A DNA stretch of 64,000 nt from Gemmatimonas aurantiaca T-27 (lineage in GTDB: Bacteria; Gemmatimonadota; Gemmatimonadetes; Gemmatimonadales; Gemmatimonadaceae). Under the pieces are notes generated by a model. That model was not told where the DNA came from. It did no database searches and was given only the letters and a program-made list of their open reading frames with translations. Below are positions 9,035 through 17,989 of the stretch, one piece after another. Numbering within the stretch: position 1 is the first letter of the stretch; each line of letters opens with the position of its first letter. The DNA is taken from contig NC_012489.1 of assembly GCF_000010305.1 (NCBI RefSeq), positions 3,665,646 to 3,729,645 on the forward strand, in the 5' to 3' direction. A program made the translations under genes and the position numbers.

Positions 9035-9480
9035 TATCCACGTTCGACGAGAAACGCCCGCACTTTTTCGGGGTTCTGCTCCACTTCGAGCGAGCCAGGA
9101 CGCAGCCCCACCCGAATGAGCAGGCCCGTGCCATCGGGTGATGCCACGACCACCCCGTCCGTCGTGATGCACACCACCTCCGCCGTCTCCGAGAGCTGCA
9201 TCGGATGACCGGAGAAGTGCATCGTCGAGGCCTCGGACAATCCCTCGCCTGTCATTCCACCGTGCGGTTCACTCCACGACACCCCGGTGAACAGCACGAT
9301 GTCGTTTCCGCCATCGCCAAAGGCGTCCTGCGGCACACCGAACACGCCGGGCGTCGGCTCGATCTCCGCGCGCAGCCGGTAGGCGTCGAACAGTGATTCC
9401 ACGTCGGCCGTGTCGATGCCAATGCGCACCGCCTCACCGTCCTGCAGGACGACGGTCACTTCGTGTTCGGCGATCGCCAT
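9019..9480 (-). CDS. Uncharacterised protein
   Basis: This 153-residue, acidic, soluble-looking protein was not assigned to a family. It is rich in beta-prone stretches (EHEVTVVLQDGEAVRIGI, TAEVVCITTDGVVVASPDG) and ends in a short helix with VRAFLVERGYGGQQ. An in-frame TTG at 9510 would add ten residues; the ATG at 9480 is preferred although its Shine-Dalgarno is weak (GCGAGG only 1 nt away). It lies downstream of a small lipoprotein gene on the same strand and converges on the ChaN gene. Confidence 0.6.
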   Translation of the reverse strand: MAIAEHEVTVVLQDGEAVRIGIDTADVESLFDAYRLRAEIEPTPGVFGVPQDAFGDGGNDIVLFTGVSWSEPHGGMTGEGLSEASTMHFSGHPMQLSETAEVVCITTDGVVVASPDGTGLLIRVGLRPGSLEVEQNPEKVRAFLVERGYGGQQ

Positions 9481-9636
9481 GCCTCGCCACGCGCCCCGCA
9501 AACGGCGCAATGCTTCAACCGTTTCGGTCGTCGCCTGAAATCGATACTCGCGCAGAACACACCCCAGCGTAGAACCCGCACCTGCGGCCGTTGTGGCGGC
9601 CGTCCCGGACCCGCTCAGGCCCGTGCGGAAATCTCG

Positions 9637-10206
9637 CTACTCGGCCCGCCGCAGCACATAGGCGTGCCGGAAGGTGAACGTGTCCTCGTCGACCTGCTGT
9701 TCGGTGACCATACGCACCTCACCAGCACTCACCACGAAGGTCTCACGTTGACGCGCCACCGGCGTGTCCATGCTGAGACTGTCCGACTCCTCCGTCGTTT
9801 CGAGCACCAGGCGCAGCGGGGCCGCTCCCTCACCACCGCCGCGGGAAATCACGTCGAACGCCTGGTGCCATCGGGCAGAACTGTTGCCCCAGCGCGCCGT
9901 TTCCATGGCCCCATCGAAATGCAGCCGGTCGGTGCGCGTGGCCACATGGCCGTGCGCGTCTTCGTACTGGAACTGCAACTCGAGGCCGTCCCGATCCGGC
10001 GATGGCACCACCTTCAGCTTGGTGTGCCGCGTCACCCGCACACCGAGCAAGCTGTCCGGCGTTTCGAGGGTACCCTGCCACTCGCCCACCAGCCGGCTGT
10101 AGAGCTGGTCACGTTCGAGCGGACGCGTCAGCTTCGCCGGGCGCATGCAGGCAGCAGCGACCGACAGGACCAACAGGGCAATTGTGAGGACGGATGTGCG
10201 GCGCAT
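9637..10206 (-). CDS. Uncharacterised lipoprotein, 189 residues
   Basis: The signal peptide MRRTSVLTIALLVLSVAAAC ends in a clear lipobox. The mature part has the pattern LVGEWQGTLETPDSLLGVRVTRH followed by alternating strands, which resembles the small beta-barrel lipoproteins often annotated only as hypothetical. The start at 10206 has AGAGG 8 nt upstream; longer in-frame versions lack a signal peptide. It is probably anchored in the periplasm or outer membrane. No function can be given. Confidence 0.7.
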   Translation of the reverse strand: MRRTSVLTIALLVLSVAAACMRPAKLTRPLERDQLYSRLVGEWQGTLETPDSLLGVRVTRHTKLKVVPSPDRDGLELQFQYEDAHGHVATRTDRLHFDGAMETARWGNSSARWHQAFDVISRGGGEGAAPLRLVLETTEESDSLSMDTPVARQRETFVVSAGEVRMVTEQQVDEDTFTFRHAYVLRRAE

Positions 10207-10339
10207 GGCGGGGACCTCTGGAGACAACTGGCGCACCGGTATGCCCATTTGACGCAGTGACGGGCCAAAGGGTTGTATGGCTGCCAACAGTCGATCGGAT
10301 GTGCACCCTACCCCTGGGACGAAGCGCGCCTGTTTCCCG

Positions 10340-10376
10340 AAAAAGACAAGAGGCGCCGATCGCTCGACGCCTCTTG
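10340..10376 (-). terminator. Rho-independent terminator of the sortilin-like gene
   Basis: On the minus strand a 9-bp stem CAAGAGGCG/CGCCTCTTG with a 12-nt loop is followed by TCTTTTTC. It begins about 50 bp after the stop codon at 10424 and is a good intrinsic terminator for that gene. Confidence 0.8.
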
Positions 10377-10423
10377 GTACTGCGCAATGATTCCCCTGGC
10401 CCGATCAGCGACCAAGCAGGGCC

Positions 10424-13400
10424 TTACCGACGATCGCGATCCTCGTCCCGATCTTCGTCATCGGAGAATCCGAACGGATTGGCGCCGCCGGCCGCTCCCA
10501 TGTTCTCCACGCGCAGCCGCTGCTTCATGACGGTCCCGCCGACCTGCAGCACCACCGCGAAGTCACCGGTGTTGGCCATGCCACCGCCCGCCAGCGCGCC
10601 GCCGAAACCACCGCGGCCGCCCGTGGCCGGCACCGGCAAGCCAATCAGGTCGAACACCCGGCGCACGGCCGGATTGCTGCTGGCGTTCTGCAACTGCGTG
10701 GCCCGTTCCTGCAGCGCCGCCGCACCTTCACCACCGCCGGCCGGAGCCCCGACACGCAGCGTGGTCGCTTCGGCCGGACGCGCGCAGAACGCTTCCCACT
10801 GCGTGAGCGGACGCTCACAGGCGCCGGCTCCCGCGCGGCCACCACCACCACGGCCGGCGTTGAAGCCACCGGCGGGCGGGTTGAGCAGTTGACGCGCCAG
10901 CGAGAGCGCCACACTGTCGTACTTCGCCGCGACCAGTGAGTCGAGCACCTGCGGCATGCGCACGGCGCGCAGAATGCTGTCCCGCTTCTCACTCGGCGTC
11001 AGCGCCGCACGCGCAGCAGGCCGCGCGTTGAGCGCAAAATTCCACGTCACCGTGTGAAGACCTGTCGTGGCCGGACCCGTCATGCTGCTCACCGTGTCAC
11101 CGGTGGCGTTCACGATGGAAATGCGCGCCTGGCCGGTCGACCCCTGTGCGATGCGATAGCTGATCGATGCACCGTACGCCGGGTTCTGCGTAGCAAAGAA
11201 GTTCTGCCCGTTGCCGTTGCCGCTCGCGCCACGCAACGGCTCTTCACCCCACTGCTGCGCCGGACGCGGTTCGAACAGGTGTACCGGCTTCGCGGCAATC
11301 TCCTTCGACATCTGCTGCAGCGGCGCCACGTCGAGAATCCAGATGCCACGGCCATGCGTCGCCGCAATCAGTTCACGATCGCGCGGATGAATCTGCAGAT
11401 CGTACACCGGCGTGCTGGGCCAGTTGCCCGTGAGCTTGGTCCAGGTGGCACCACGATCGATGGACGCGTACACACCGATCGACGAACCCACGTACAGCAC
11501 ATCCGGATTGGTGGGGTCTTCGCGCACCACGTGCAGGTAGTCACCCACACCGCCCGTGGGCAGGTTGCTGACCAGCGACGAGAACGACTTGCCACCATCG
11601 CGCGACACGAACAGGTACGGCTTGAAATCACCCCAGCGGTGGTTGTCGAATGCCACGTACACCACGTTGGTGTCGAACTTCGACGCCTCCACGCGCGTCA
11701 CGTACACTTCCCCGCCATTCGGCAGTCCGGGAATACGCGACGACAGGTTCTCCCACGAGCCGCCGTCGTTGGCCGACTTCCACACGTGGCCGTCATCGGT
11801 GCCGGCGTACAGCAGGCCCGCACGCGCCGGGCTTTCTTCCAGCGCCACCACCGTGCCGTACGTCTCGGCACCTGTGGCATCGAGCGTGATGCCGCCTGTG
11901 AGGCGCAGCGAGGTGTCGAGCTTGGCCGTCAGCTTGCGCGACAGGTCCGGAGAAATGAGCTGCAGGTCCTCACCACGCTTCACCGACTTGAGCACACGAT
12001 TGCCCGCGAAGTAGATGACGGCGGGATTGTGCGGTGAGATGAAGAACGGGGAGTTCCAGTTGAAGCGCAGCGACTGGTCTGCCGAATCGGCCTTCTGCTG
12101 AGTGCGCAGGGCATTGATGGCCGTGGTCTGCGCGCGCGTGGCGGGCGTGAGCGGGTTGCCACGGATGACCGCGATGGAGTCTTCCCACGCCTTGTACTTC
12201 GCCTGCCAGCTCGGCTTCACGAACGCCATGCGTTCGCCCGACTTGAGGTTCACGCGCGAGGCGTTGCCGCCCTGCGACTCGCCGTACACGATGTTCGGGT
12301 CGGTGGGGTCCATAGCGGCATAGAAGCCGTCACCGCCGGCAATCGTGAACCAGTAGCCGAGGCTGGTCGTGCCCGTGCGACGACGCGACGGTCCGCACCA
12401 GGTGCCATTGTCCTGCGCGCCGGTGCAGATGTTGTAGGGCACACTCATGTCGTAGGCCACTTCGTAAAACTGCGCGACGGGGATGTTCTGCCCCTGCGAG
12501 AAGTTGCCGCCCTTGTCGTACGTGAATGCCACGCCGCCGTCGTTGGCGAGCACCCAGCGCTCGGGGTCGTTCGGGTCGATCCAGATACCGTGATCGTCCA
12601 CGTGCACACCCTGCGCCGTGTTGCGCGAGGTCTTGCCACCATCGTCGGACACCTGCAGGTCGGTGCTCGAGAAGTACACCCGATCGGCATTCTTCGGATC
12701 GCTGCGCACCTGCGAGTAATAGAACGGACGCACGTTGTAGTTGTTCATCTGCGTCCACGTGGTGCCGCCATCCGTGCTGCGCCAGAGGCCATTCAGCTTC
12801 GGATTGCGCTCACCCACGATGGGCAGCGTGGTCTTCTCCGACGCCTCGATCATCATGTAGATGATGTTCGGGTTGCCGAGGTTGATGTCGAGGCTCATGC
12901 GGCCCTTGATACCGGCCGGGAAACCACCGCCCTTCACTTCATTCCACGTCACACCCGCATCGGTGCTCTTCCAGAGCGCCGAACCCGGGCCACCGCTCCA
13001 CAACGAGTAGGGCGTGCGGAAACGCTCCCAGCTCGTGGCGAAGACGATGTTCGGATCCTTGGGATGCATGGCCACATCCACGAACCCCGCCTTGTCGCTG
13101 ACATGCTTCACGAGCGTCCACGTGTTGCCGCCATCCGTGGTGCGATAGAGGCCACGTTCCGGATTGGAACGCCACGCCGCGCCCAGTGCGGCCACGATCA
13201 CGATATTCGGGTTGGTCGGATGCACCGCGATGCGTCCGATGTGCTCCGTCTTCTCGAGCCCCTTGGCCTGCCACGTGAGGCCACCGTCGGTGCTCTTGAA
13301 GATGCCACCGCCGGGTTCGATGGAATTGCGCGAGTTCACTTCACCCGTGCCGGCCCACACCTGCTGCGTGTCACTCGGCGCGATCGCCAGCGCACCCATC

Positions 13401-13681
13401 GACACGACGCGCTTGTCGTCGAACGTGGGACGCCAGGTGATGCCGTTGTTGGTCGTCTTCCAGATGCCACCGGCCGCGGATGCCGCGATGATGGTCTTGG
13501 AAGGGCCGGGAATGCCGACCACATCGGAGAAGCGGCCCATGAAGTTGGCCGGACCGATGGTGCGCCAGCGCATGCCGGCGATGGTTGCGGAGTCGATGGC
13601 TTGTGCCGCTGCCGTGCTCACGCACAGCAACGACCCGACCATCGTCACCGCAGCACGCGGGACGAAACGGGAGATTCTCAT
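10424..13681 (-). CDS. Exported BNR/VPS10 (sortilin-like) beta-propeller protein, 1085 residues
   Basis: A signal peptide (MRISRFVPRAAVTMVGSLLC..., cleavage near TAAAQA) is followed by a long chain of Asp-box/BNR repeats: STDGGLTWQ, TTDGGNTWT, STDAGVTWN, STDGGTTWT, SANDGGSWE, SRDGGKSFS and SIDRGATWT. These form two beta-propellers, as in exported VPS10/sortilin-like 'glycosyl hydrolase' proteins that Gemmatimonadota and Acidobacteriota carry in many copies. The last 250 residues form a separate C-terminal region with a Gly-rich part (GGFNAGRGGGGRAGAG). Despite the usual name, no sialidase RIP motif was found, so catalysis is doubtful; a binding or peptidase-support role is as likely. The start at 13681 gives the signal peptide at the N-terminus; the in-frame extension to 13825 runs into the divergent gene. 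Confidence 0.9.
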   Translation of the reverse strand: MRISRFVPRAAVTMVGSLLCVSTAAAQAIDSATIAGMRWRTIGPANFMGRFSDVVGIPGPSKTIIAASAAGGIWKTTNNGITWRPTFDDKRVVSMGALAIAPSDTQQVWAGTGEVNSRNSIEPGGGIFKSTDGGLTWQAKGLEKTEHIGRIAVHPTNPNIVIVAALGAAWRSNPERGLYRTTDGGNTWTLVKHVSDKAGFVDVAMHPKDPNIVFATSWERFRTPYSLWSGGPGSALWKSTDAGVTWNEVKGGGFPAGIKGRMSLDINLGNPNIIYMMIEASEKTTLPIVGERNPKLNGLWRSTDGGTTWTQMNNYNVRPFYYSQVRSDPKNADRVYFSSTDLQVSDDGGKTSRNTAQGVHVDDHGIWIDPNDPERWVLANDGGVAFTYDKGGNFSQGQNIPVAQFYEVAYDMSVPYNICTGAQDNGTWCGPSRRRTGTTSLGYWFTIAGGDGFYAAMDPTDPNIVYGESQGGNASRVNLKSGERMAFVKPSWQAKYKAWEDSIAVIRGNPLTPATRAQTTAINALRTQQKADSADQSLRFNWNSPFFISPHNPAVIYFAGNRVLKSVKRGEDLQLISPDLSRKLTAKLDTSLRLTGGITLDATGAETYGTVVALEESPARAGLLYAGTDDGHVWKSANDGGSWENLSSRIPGLPNGGEVYVTRVEASKFDTNVVYVAFDNHRWGDFKPYLFVSRDGGKSFSSLVSNLPTGGVGDYLHVVREDPTNPDVLYVGSSIGVYASIDRGATWTKLTGNWPSTPVYDLQIHPRDRELIAATHGRGIWILDVAPLQQMSKEIAAKPVHLFEPRPAQQWGEEPLRGASGNGNGQNFFATQNPAYGASISYRIAQGSTGQARISIVNATGDTVSSMTGPATTGLHTVTWNFALNARPAARAALTPSEKRDSILRAVRMPQVLDSLVAAKYDSVALSLARQLLNPPAGGFNAGRGGGGRAGAGACERPLTQWEAFCARPAEATTLRVGAPAGGGEGAAALQERATQLQNASSNPAVRRVFDLIGLPVPATGGRGGFGGALAGGGMANTGDFAVVLQVGGTVMKQRLRVENMGAAGGANPFGFSDDEDRDEDRDRR

Positions 13682-13751
13682 GATTGGGGCGGGATGGTTG
13701 GGACCAGTGGAACGGTGGAAAAGGTACGTCACCGGCGCCAGCTTTACAGCC

Positions 13752-14813
13752 ATGATCCCCACAATCGGCATTGCCGCGTTCGACGCGGTCGGTCCCCTGG
13801 CCCCCTGGCGCTTCGAGCGCCGCACCCCGGGCGCCCATGATGTCCAGATCCAGATCGAGTACTGCGGGATCTGTCACTCCGACCTGCACACGGTGCGTGG
13901 TGAATGGGGCGGCATTGCCTATCCCCAGGTGCCCGGCCACGAGATTGTCGGGCGCGTGGTGGCGGTTGGCCCGAACGTGTCCAAGTGGGCCGTGGGTGAC
14001 CGGGTGGGCGTGGGGTGCATGGTGGACAGTTGCCAGAGCTGCGACCCCTGCCGCGACGGCCTCGAGCAGTACTGCGAAGCGGGCAACACCGGGACCTACG
14101 GCGGCACCGAGAAGGAGACCGGCCGGCCTACGCAGGGCGGCTACTCCACCGCCATCGTGGTGAACGAGGACTTCGTACTGCGCATCCCCGCCAATCTCGA
14201 TCCGGCCGCCACGGCGCCGCTGCTCTGCGCCGGAGTCACCACCTGGTCGCCACTGCGCCACTGGAAGATCGGCCCGGGCAAGCGCGTGGGCGTGGTGGGC
14301 ATCGGCGGACTCGGGCACATGGCCGTCAAACTCGCCGCGGCCATGGGCGCGGAAGTGGTGGTGCTGACCACCTCACCGTCCAAGGTGGAAGACGCCAAGC
14401 GCCTGGGTGCGCATCACGTGATCGTCTCGGGTGATGCGACCGCCATGCGCGCGCATCGCAACACCCTCGACCTCATCATCGATTCGGTGAGTGCGCCACA
14501 CGATATCGAAGCCGAAATGCGGCTCCTGCGCCTCGATGGCACGTTGTGCATCGTGGGCGTGTCCCCCGAGACCCATCCCATGCCGGCGGCGTTCACGTTC
14601 ATCGGCAAGCGCCGCTCGTTGGCCGGCTCGCTCATCGGCGGCATCGCCGAAACGCAGGAGATGCTCGACTTCTGCGGAGAACACGGCATCACCGCCGACA
14701 TCGAACGTATCGCGGCCGCCGAGGTGAACACGGCCTATGAGCGCATGCTCAAGTCCGACGTGAAGTACCGCTTCGTGATCGACCTGGCCACGCTGAGCGC
14801 GCCGACCGCGTAA
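13752..14813 (+). CDS. Zinc-dependent NAD(P) alcohol dehydrogenase, YahK/CAD-like
   Basis: The 353-residue protein is a medium-chain dehydrogenase. Catalytic zinc ligands are in CGICHSDLHTVRGEWG and GHEIVGRV; the structural zinc cysteines are in CQSCDPCRDGLEQYC; and the cofactor motif is GIGGLGHMAVKLA. The spacing and the motif GTYGGTEKETGRPTQGGYS fit the cinnamyl-alcohol/aldehyde reductase group that includes E. coli YahK, which prefers NADPH and reduces aldehydes. It is transcribed away from the sortilin-like gene across a 70-bp shared region. No ribosome binding site is clear before the ATG. Confidence 0.93.
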   Translation: MIPTIGIAAFDAVGPLAPWRFERRTPGAHDVQIQIEYCGICHSDLHTVRGEWGGIAYPQVPGHEIVGRVVAVGPNVSKWAVGDRVGVGCMVDSCQSCDPCRDGLEQYCEAGNTGTYGGTEKETGRPTQGGYSTAIVVNEDFVLRIPANLDPAATAPLLCAGVTTWSPLRHWKIGPGKRVGVVGIGGLGHMAVKLAAAMGAEVVVLTTSPSKVEDAKRLGAHHVIVSGDATAMRAHRNTLDLIIDSVSAPHDIEAEMRLLRLDGTLCIVGVSPETHPMPAAFTFIGKRRSLAGSLIGGIAETQEMLDFCGEHGITADIERIAAAEVNTAYERMLKSDVKYRFVIDLATLSAPTA

Positions 14814-14841
14814 GCCGTGCGCTCAGTCAGCGAACGGCGCC

Positions 14842-15543
14842 TCAGGGTGCCTGTGGTGCCATCCGGAATGTGCTGCCGGGTGGCACCATCGCTTTCACGG
14901 TCCAGCGCACATCACGGACGTTGGTGATGGTCACGCGGTCGAGCGTCGTGTAGCGGGCATCGAGTGCCGTCCAGAGGGCGTCATTGCGTTCCTTGCCGTG
15001 CATCGAGATGAGCAATACGCCGTCCGGCGCCAGCATCGACTCGTAGCGCTGCACACCAGCCAGGGTGTCGTGCAGGTAGTAGATGCTTTCGTTGAACACG
15101 ATGACATCGAAGCGTTCATCGACGACAAATTCGTTCATGTCGCCCACGACGAAACGGGTGGTGGCATTCGCCTTGTGCTGCGCGCGTTGAATGGGTTGCT
15201 CGAAGTCCACACCCACATAGCGGCCGGCTGCCCCGCGCAGCTCCTCCTGAAACACTCCTTCGCCGCATCCCACATCGAGCAGCGAGCCGCCGGGCTTGAG
15301 ATAGGCCGCGTAGCCGGCCAGCACACTGTGGTGCGCACGTTCGTCGATGTTGCGCAGCCAATCCCACCCGCCCGCCGCATATTCGCTGTTCCAGCGCCGT
15401 TCGCGGTCCAGGCGCAGTGCGCGACGCACCGAGCGCACGAGGCGCGCACTCCACGGAAGGGCAGAAGAATCTGCGCCGATGCGGGCATCAGCGACCGGTG
15501 TAGCTGGACGAGACGACATGGCAGGAACGGACAGAGTGGGCAT
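14842..15543 (-). CDS. Class I SAM-dependent methyltransferase
   Basis: The glycine-rich SAM loop LLDVGCGEGVFQEEL is at about residues 88-102, followed by YVGVDFEQPI (motif II) and FDVIVFNESIYYLHD (motif IV). The protein is 233 residues with an N-terminal basic segment. It is the third gene of a same-strand cluster after a GT2 glycosyltransferase and a polysaccharide deacetylase, so methylation of a cell-surface glycan or its lipid precursor is likely. The actual substrate is not visible in the sequence. Confidence 0.88.
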   Translation of the reverse strand: MPTLSVPAMSSRPATPVADARIGADSSALPWSARLVRSVRRALRLDRERRWNSEYAAGGWDWLRNIDERAHHSVLAGYAAYLKPGGSLLDVGCGEGVFQEELRGAAGRYVGVDFEQPIQRAQHKANATTRFVVGDMNEFVVDERFDVIVFNESIYYLHDTLAGVQRYESMLAPDGVLLISMHGKERNDALWTALDARYTTLDRVTITNVRDVRWTVKAMVPPGSTFRMAPQAP

Positions 15544-15564
15544 TGATCTGACGGGGCAGCCGCG

Positions 15565-16284
15565 TCAGATCACGGACGGGGTGAACTGGAGTTTTGCGAG
15601 CTTGAGTGCGAACAAGGCATGGGACAGCGGCCCGCCCACGCTCATGCGGCCAAGACGGAACGGGTCCCCTCCTTTCCGGATGGTACGACGCTTGAGCGTC
15701 ACCGCACCGGCATAGCCCGCGTCGCGCACACGCTGCACGGTGAGTCGGTCGTGTGAGCCATAGGGAAACGCGAAACTCGTGCACGCCGCGCCCAGTGACT
15801 GCTCCAGGTCTTCTCGGCAGCCCGCCAACTCTTCGCGCGCCGTGTCACCATTCAAGCCGCGTACACGTCGATGGTGACGTGTGTGTGCGCCCACATCGTG
15901 CCCGGCCTGCAACATCGCGCGCAGGGCAGCGGCATCGAGGAGCCTCGCCGGTGGCGCCGAAGGATCCCAGCGATTGCGGTCGCCAAGGTACGCGCTCACA
16001 GCGTACACCGTGCACGGCCAGCCGAGCGCAGACAGACGGGGCAACGCCTGCGATACCACACTGTCGTATGCATCATCGAAGGTGATGGCTATCGGACGCG
16101 TCGGCAGCGAGGCCACACCGCGCTGCCAGGCGAGCACCTGACCGATGGTCACACCGGTGTAACCCAGGCGCTTCATCCAGTCGAGCTGACCAGCGAACAT
16201 GTCCGGAGTGACGAAGTTGGTGTCATCTCGTGCGACATGTGGTGGTACTTCAATGCGGTGATAGCACAGGGCCGGAATCCACAT
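15565..16284 (-). CDS. Polysaccharide deacetylase (NodB homology, CE4)
   Basis: The 239-residue protein has the CE4 motif 1 AITFDDAYDSV (catalytic base Asp and metal Asp) and motif 2 GAHTRHHRRV (metal His pair). It starts MWIPALCYHRIEVPP, which is typical of short cytoplasmic or peripheral deacetylases in surface-glycan clusters, and it has no signal peptide. The gene starts 7 bp after the stop of the upstream glycosyltransferase gene and is followed 21 bp later by the methyltransferase, so the three are likely one operon. It probably removes acetyl groups from an amino sugar in a glycan precursor. Confidence 0.9.
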   Translation of the reverse strand: MWIPALCYHRIEVPPHVARDDTNFVTPDMFAGQLDWMKRLGYTGVTIGQVLAWQRGVASLPTRPIAITFDDAYDSVVSQALPRLSALGWPCTVYAVSAYLGDRNRWDPSAPPARLLDAAALRAMLQAGHDVGAHTRHHRRVRGLNGDTAREELAGCREDLEQSLGAACTSFAFPYGSHDRLTVQRVRDAGYAGAVTLKRRTIRKGGDPFRLGRMSVGGPLSHALFALKLAKLQFTPSVI

Positions 16285-16291
16285 GACCGGC

Positions 16292-17146
16292 TCAATGCGC
16301 CGACGACATCGGAGCTTCGAGCGATGTCTCCATCATCAGGTGTGCCTGCTCGGCCACCATGCTCGCATGCTGCTTGCGCTGCTCATCCCAGAGCAGGGCG
16401 TACTTCGTGAAACCGCACCAGGCATGTACCGCCGCAAACACGAACCCGCGCACACCTTCACGCCACATGCCTTCCAGCAAGTAGGTCTTCATGAAACGCC
16501 ATGCCGGGCGAAATACCATGTCCGACACCCGCACGGTACGACCTTTGGCGAACAAGTCCTGCGCGCCCCACACCGAGTAACGATGTCCTTTCTCGAGTTG
16601 GTGGGCGAGATCGCGGTACGATTCGTGTTCGAGCCGGGCGCGAAGATCGGCAACCGGTCCCTCCACCTCGAGCCGCTCGTGCACCCGCTGCGACGTCCAT
16701 CGCGCAGAGGAGGGATAGAGCCGGATATGCCAATCGCGTGACCAGCCCCCGAGTTCATACGGCCCACCCAGGTAGCGGTTGCGCATCTGAATGCGATAGG
16801 CCTGTGCGGTGGGTGCGGCCACGATGACGGCGACTTCCGATCCGAGCTCCTCTGCGGCACGCTCATCGGCATCCACGGAAAGCACCCAGCGGTGCTTTGC
16901 GCGAGCAATCGCCGCATTCTTCTGGTCCGCGATGGTAGGGCCGCAACCTTCGAGGACCTGCGCCCCGAAACGTCGTGCGATATCGCGGGTACCGTCCGTG
17001 GAGTTGGCATCAGCCACGATGATTTCCGATGCCCACCAGAGTGAGGCCAAACAGCCCGGCAGACGGTCTTCTTCGTTCAACGTCGGGATAACAACCGTCA
17101 CGGGAACCGGGGTCGGCCCCGGCAAGGTCGCGATGGTGCGTGTCAT
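16292..17146 (-). CDS. GT2 glycosyltransferase, WaaE/KdtX-like
   Basis: The 284-residue protein starts with a GT-A domain: TVVIPTLNEEDRLPGCLAS, then IIVADANSTDGT, then the DxD-like SVDADERAAEEL. The motif GGWSRDWHIRLYPS and the C-terminal region with AWRFMKTYLLEGMWREG resemble the WaaE/KdtX lipopolysaccharide-core glucosyltransferase family. It is the first gene of the glycan cluster 17146-14842. The promoter probably lies in the 120 bp shared with the divergent response-regulator gene. Confidence 0.9.
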   Translation of the reverse strand: MTRTIATLPGPTPVPVTVVIPTLNEEDRLPGCLASLWWASEIIVADANSTDGTRDIARRFGAQVLEGCGPTIADQKNAAIARAKHRWVLSVDADERAAEELGSEVAVIVAAPTAQAYRIQMRNRYLGGPYELGGWSRDWHIRLYPSSARWTSQRVHERLEVEGPVADLRARLEHESYRDLAHQLEKGHRYSVWGAQDLFAKGRTVRVSDMVFRPAWRFMKTYLLEGMWREGVRGFVFAAVHAWCGFTKYALLWDEQRKQHASMVAEQAHLMMETSLEAPMSSAH

Positions 17147-17230
17147 GGTGGGGGTGAGAGCGTTACGTTGCGATTGTTCGCCTCCATGCTCAGCAGTTTC
17201 ATCCCCATCTGACAGCGTTTTCGCAGCGCT

Positions 17231-17252
17231 TTAACACCTCCTTAACACCGCC
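17231..17252 (+). promoter_or_regulatory. PHO-box-like tandem direct repeat upstream of response regulator
   Basis: TTAACACCTCC (17231-17241) is followed directly by TTAACACCGCC (17242-17252). Direct repeats with an 11-bp period are the usual target of OmpR/PhoB/KdpE-type regulators, and TTAACA with 5-bp spacing is the form of the Bacillus PhoP box. The site ends 14 bp before the ATG of the regulator, so self-regulation is likely. A divergent glycosyltransferase gene shares the region. Confidence 0.5.
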
Positions 17253-17266
17253 CTTCCCCAGACTGC

Positions 17267-17989
17267 ATGGCCCGTTCGCCCATTGCCGAGTGGCCAGATC
17301 CGGACACTCTGCTCGTTGTAGAAGACGACGACGCCCTCCGGGAAACCCTCGCGCAAACGCTGGGGACCATGTGCCGTCAGGTACGCACGGCGAGTTCGCT
17401 GGCCGAAGCCGTGCGTGAGTGCGCGCAGGTCTCTCCGCAACTGGTGTTGCTCGACCTCGGTCTGCCGGATGGCGACGGATCGGAGTTGCTTCGGCAGCTC
17501 CGAGGGGTGACCGACGTGCCGATCATCGTGCTCTCGGGCCGCGATGACGAAGACGAGAAGGTGGCCATTCTCGATGCGGGCGCCGACGACTTCATCAGCA
17601 AGCCCTGCGGGGCGGCGGAACTGCAGGCCCGAGTGCGTGGGCAGATACGACGCGCCGCCATATCACACGCCTCGCGCGCCTGGTCGGTGCTCACGGTGGA
17701 CGGCGTGGAGATCGACCTACAGCAACAGCGCGTGGTACGTCGTGGGGAACTGCAGCGGCTCACCCCCACGGAGTGGTCGCTGTTGCGCGCGCTGGTGCTG
17801 CATGCCGGCCGGCCCATGTCGCCACGCCAGCTCTGGGATATCGTGTGGGACCGAGAGTTCGGTGACTTCGCCACACATGTGCGTGTGCACATCACGCATC
17901 TGCGCCGCAAGATCGAACCGGATGCCTCGATGCCACGCCTGATCATCACCGAACCTGGCGTGGGTTACCGGTTCAACGCGCCCTCATGA
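17267..17989 (+). CDS. OmpR-family response regulator, KdpE-like
   Basis: The 240-residue protein has a receiver domain with acidic pocket EDDD near residue 22, phosphoacceptor Asp in LVLLDLGLPDGDG, and the conserved Lys in DDFISKPCG. A C-terminal winged-helix DNA-binding domain follows, with RRGELQRLTPTEWSLLRAL and the recognition-helix region THVRVHITHLRRKIEPD. The gene overlaps its histidine kinase by ATGA. The pairing with a DUF4118 kinase points to the KdpDE type, but no kdpFABC potassium pump genes are present nearby, so the regulon must be elsewhere or different. Confidence 0.92.
   Translation: MARSPIAEWPDPDTLLVVEDDDALRETLAQTLGTMCRQVRTASSLAEAVRECAQVSPQLVLLDLGLPDGDGSELLRQLRGVTDVPIIVLSGRDDEDEKVAILDAGADDFISKPCGAAELQARVRGQIRRAAISHASRAWSVLTVDGVEIDLQQQRVVRRGELQRLTPTEWSLLRALVLHAGRPMSPRQLWDIVWDREFGDFATHVRVHITHLRRKIEPDASMPRLIITEPGVGYRFNAPS

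Noticed and set aside
10424-13681. Sialidase or glycoside hydrolase activity of the BNR protein
   Set aside because: Asp-boxes alone do not give catalysis; no RIP/FRIP motif or catalytic Tyr-Glu pair was recognised.
12590-13840. 416-codon open frame on the plus strand inside the sortilin-like gene
   Set aside because: It is antisense to clear Asp-box repeats; long antisense frames are common at this GC content.
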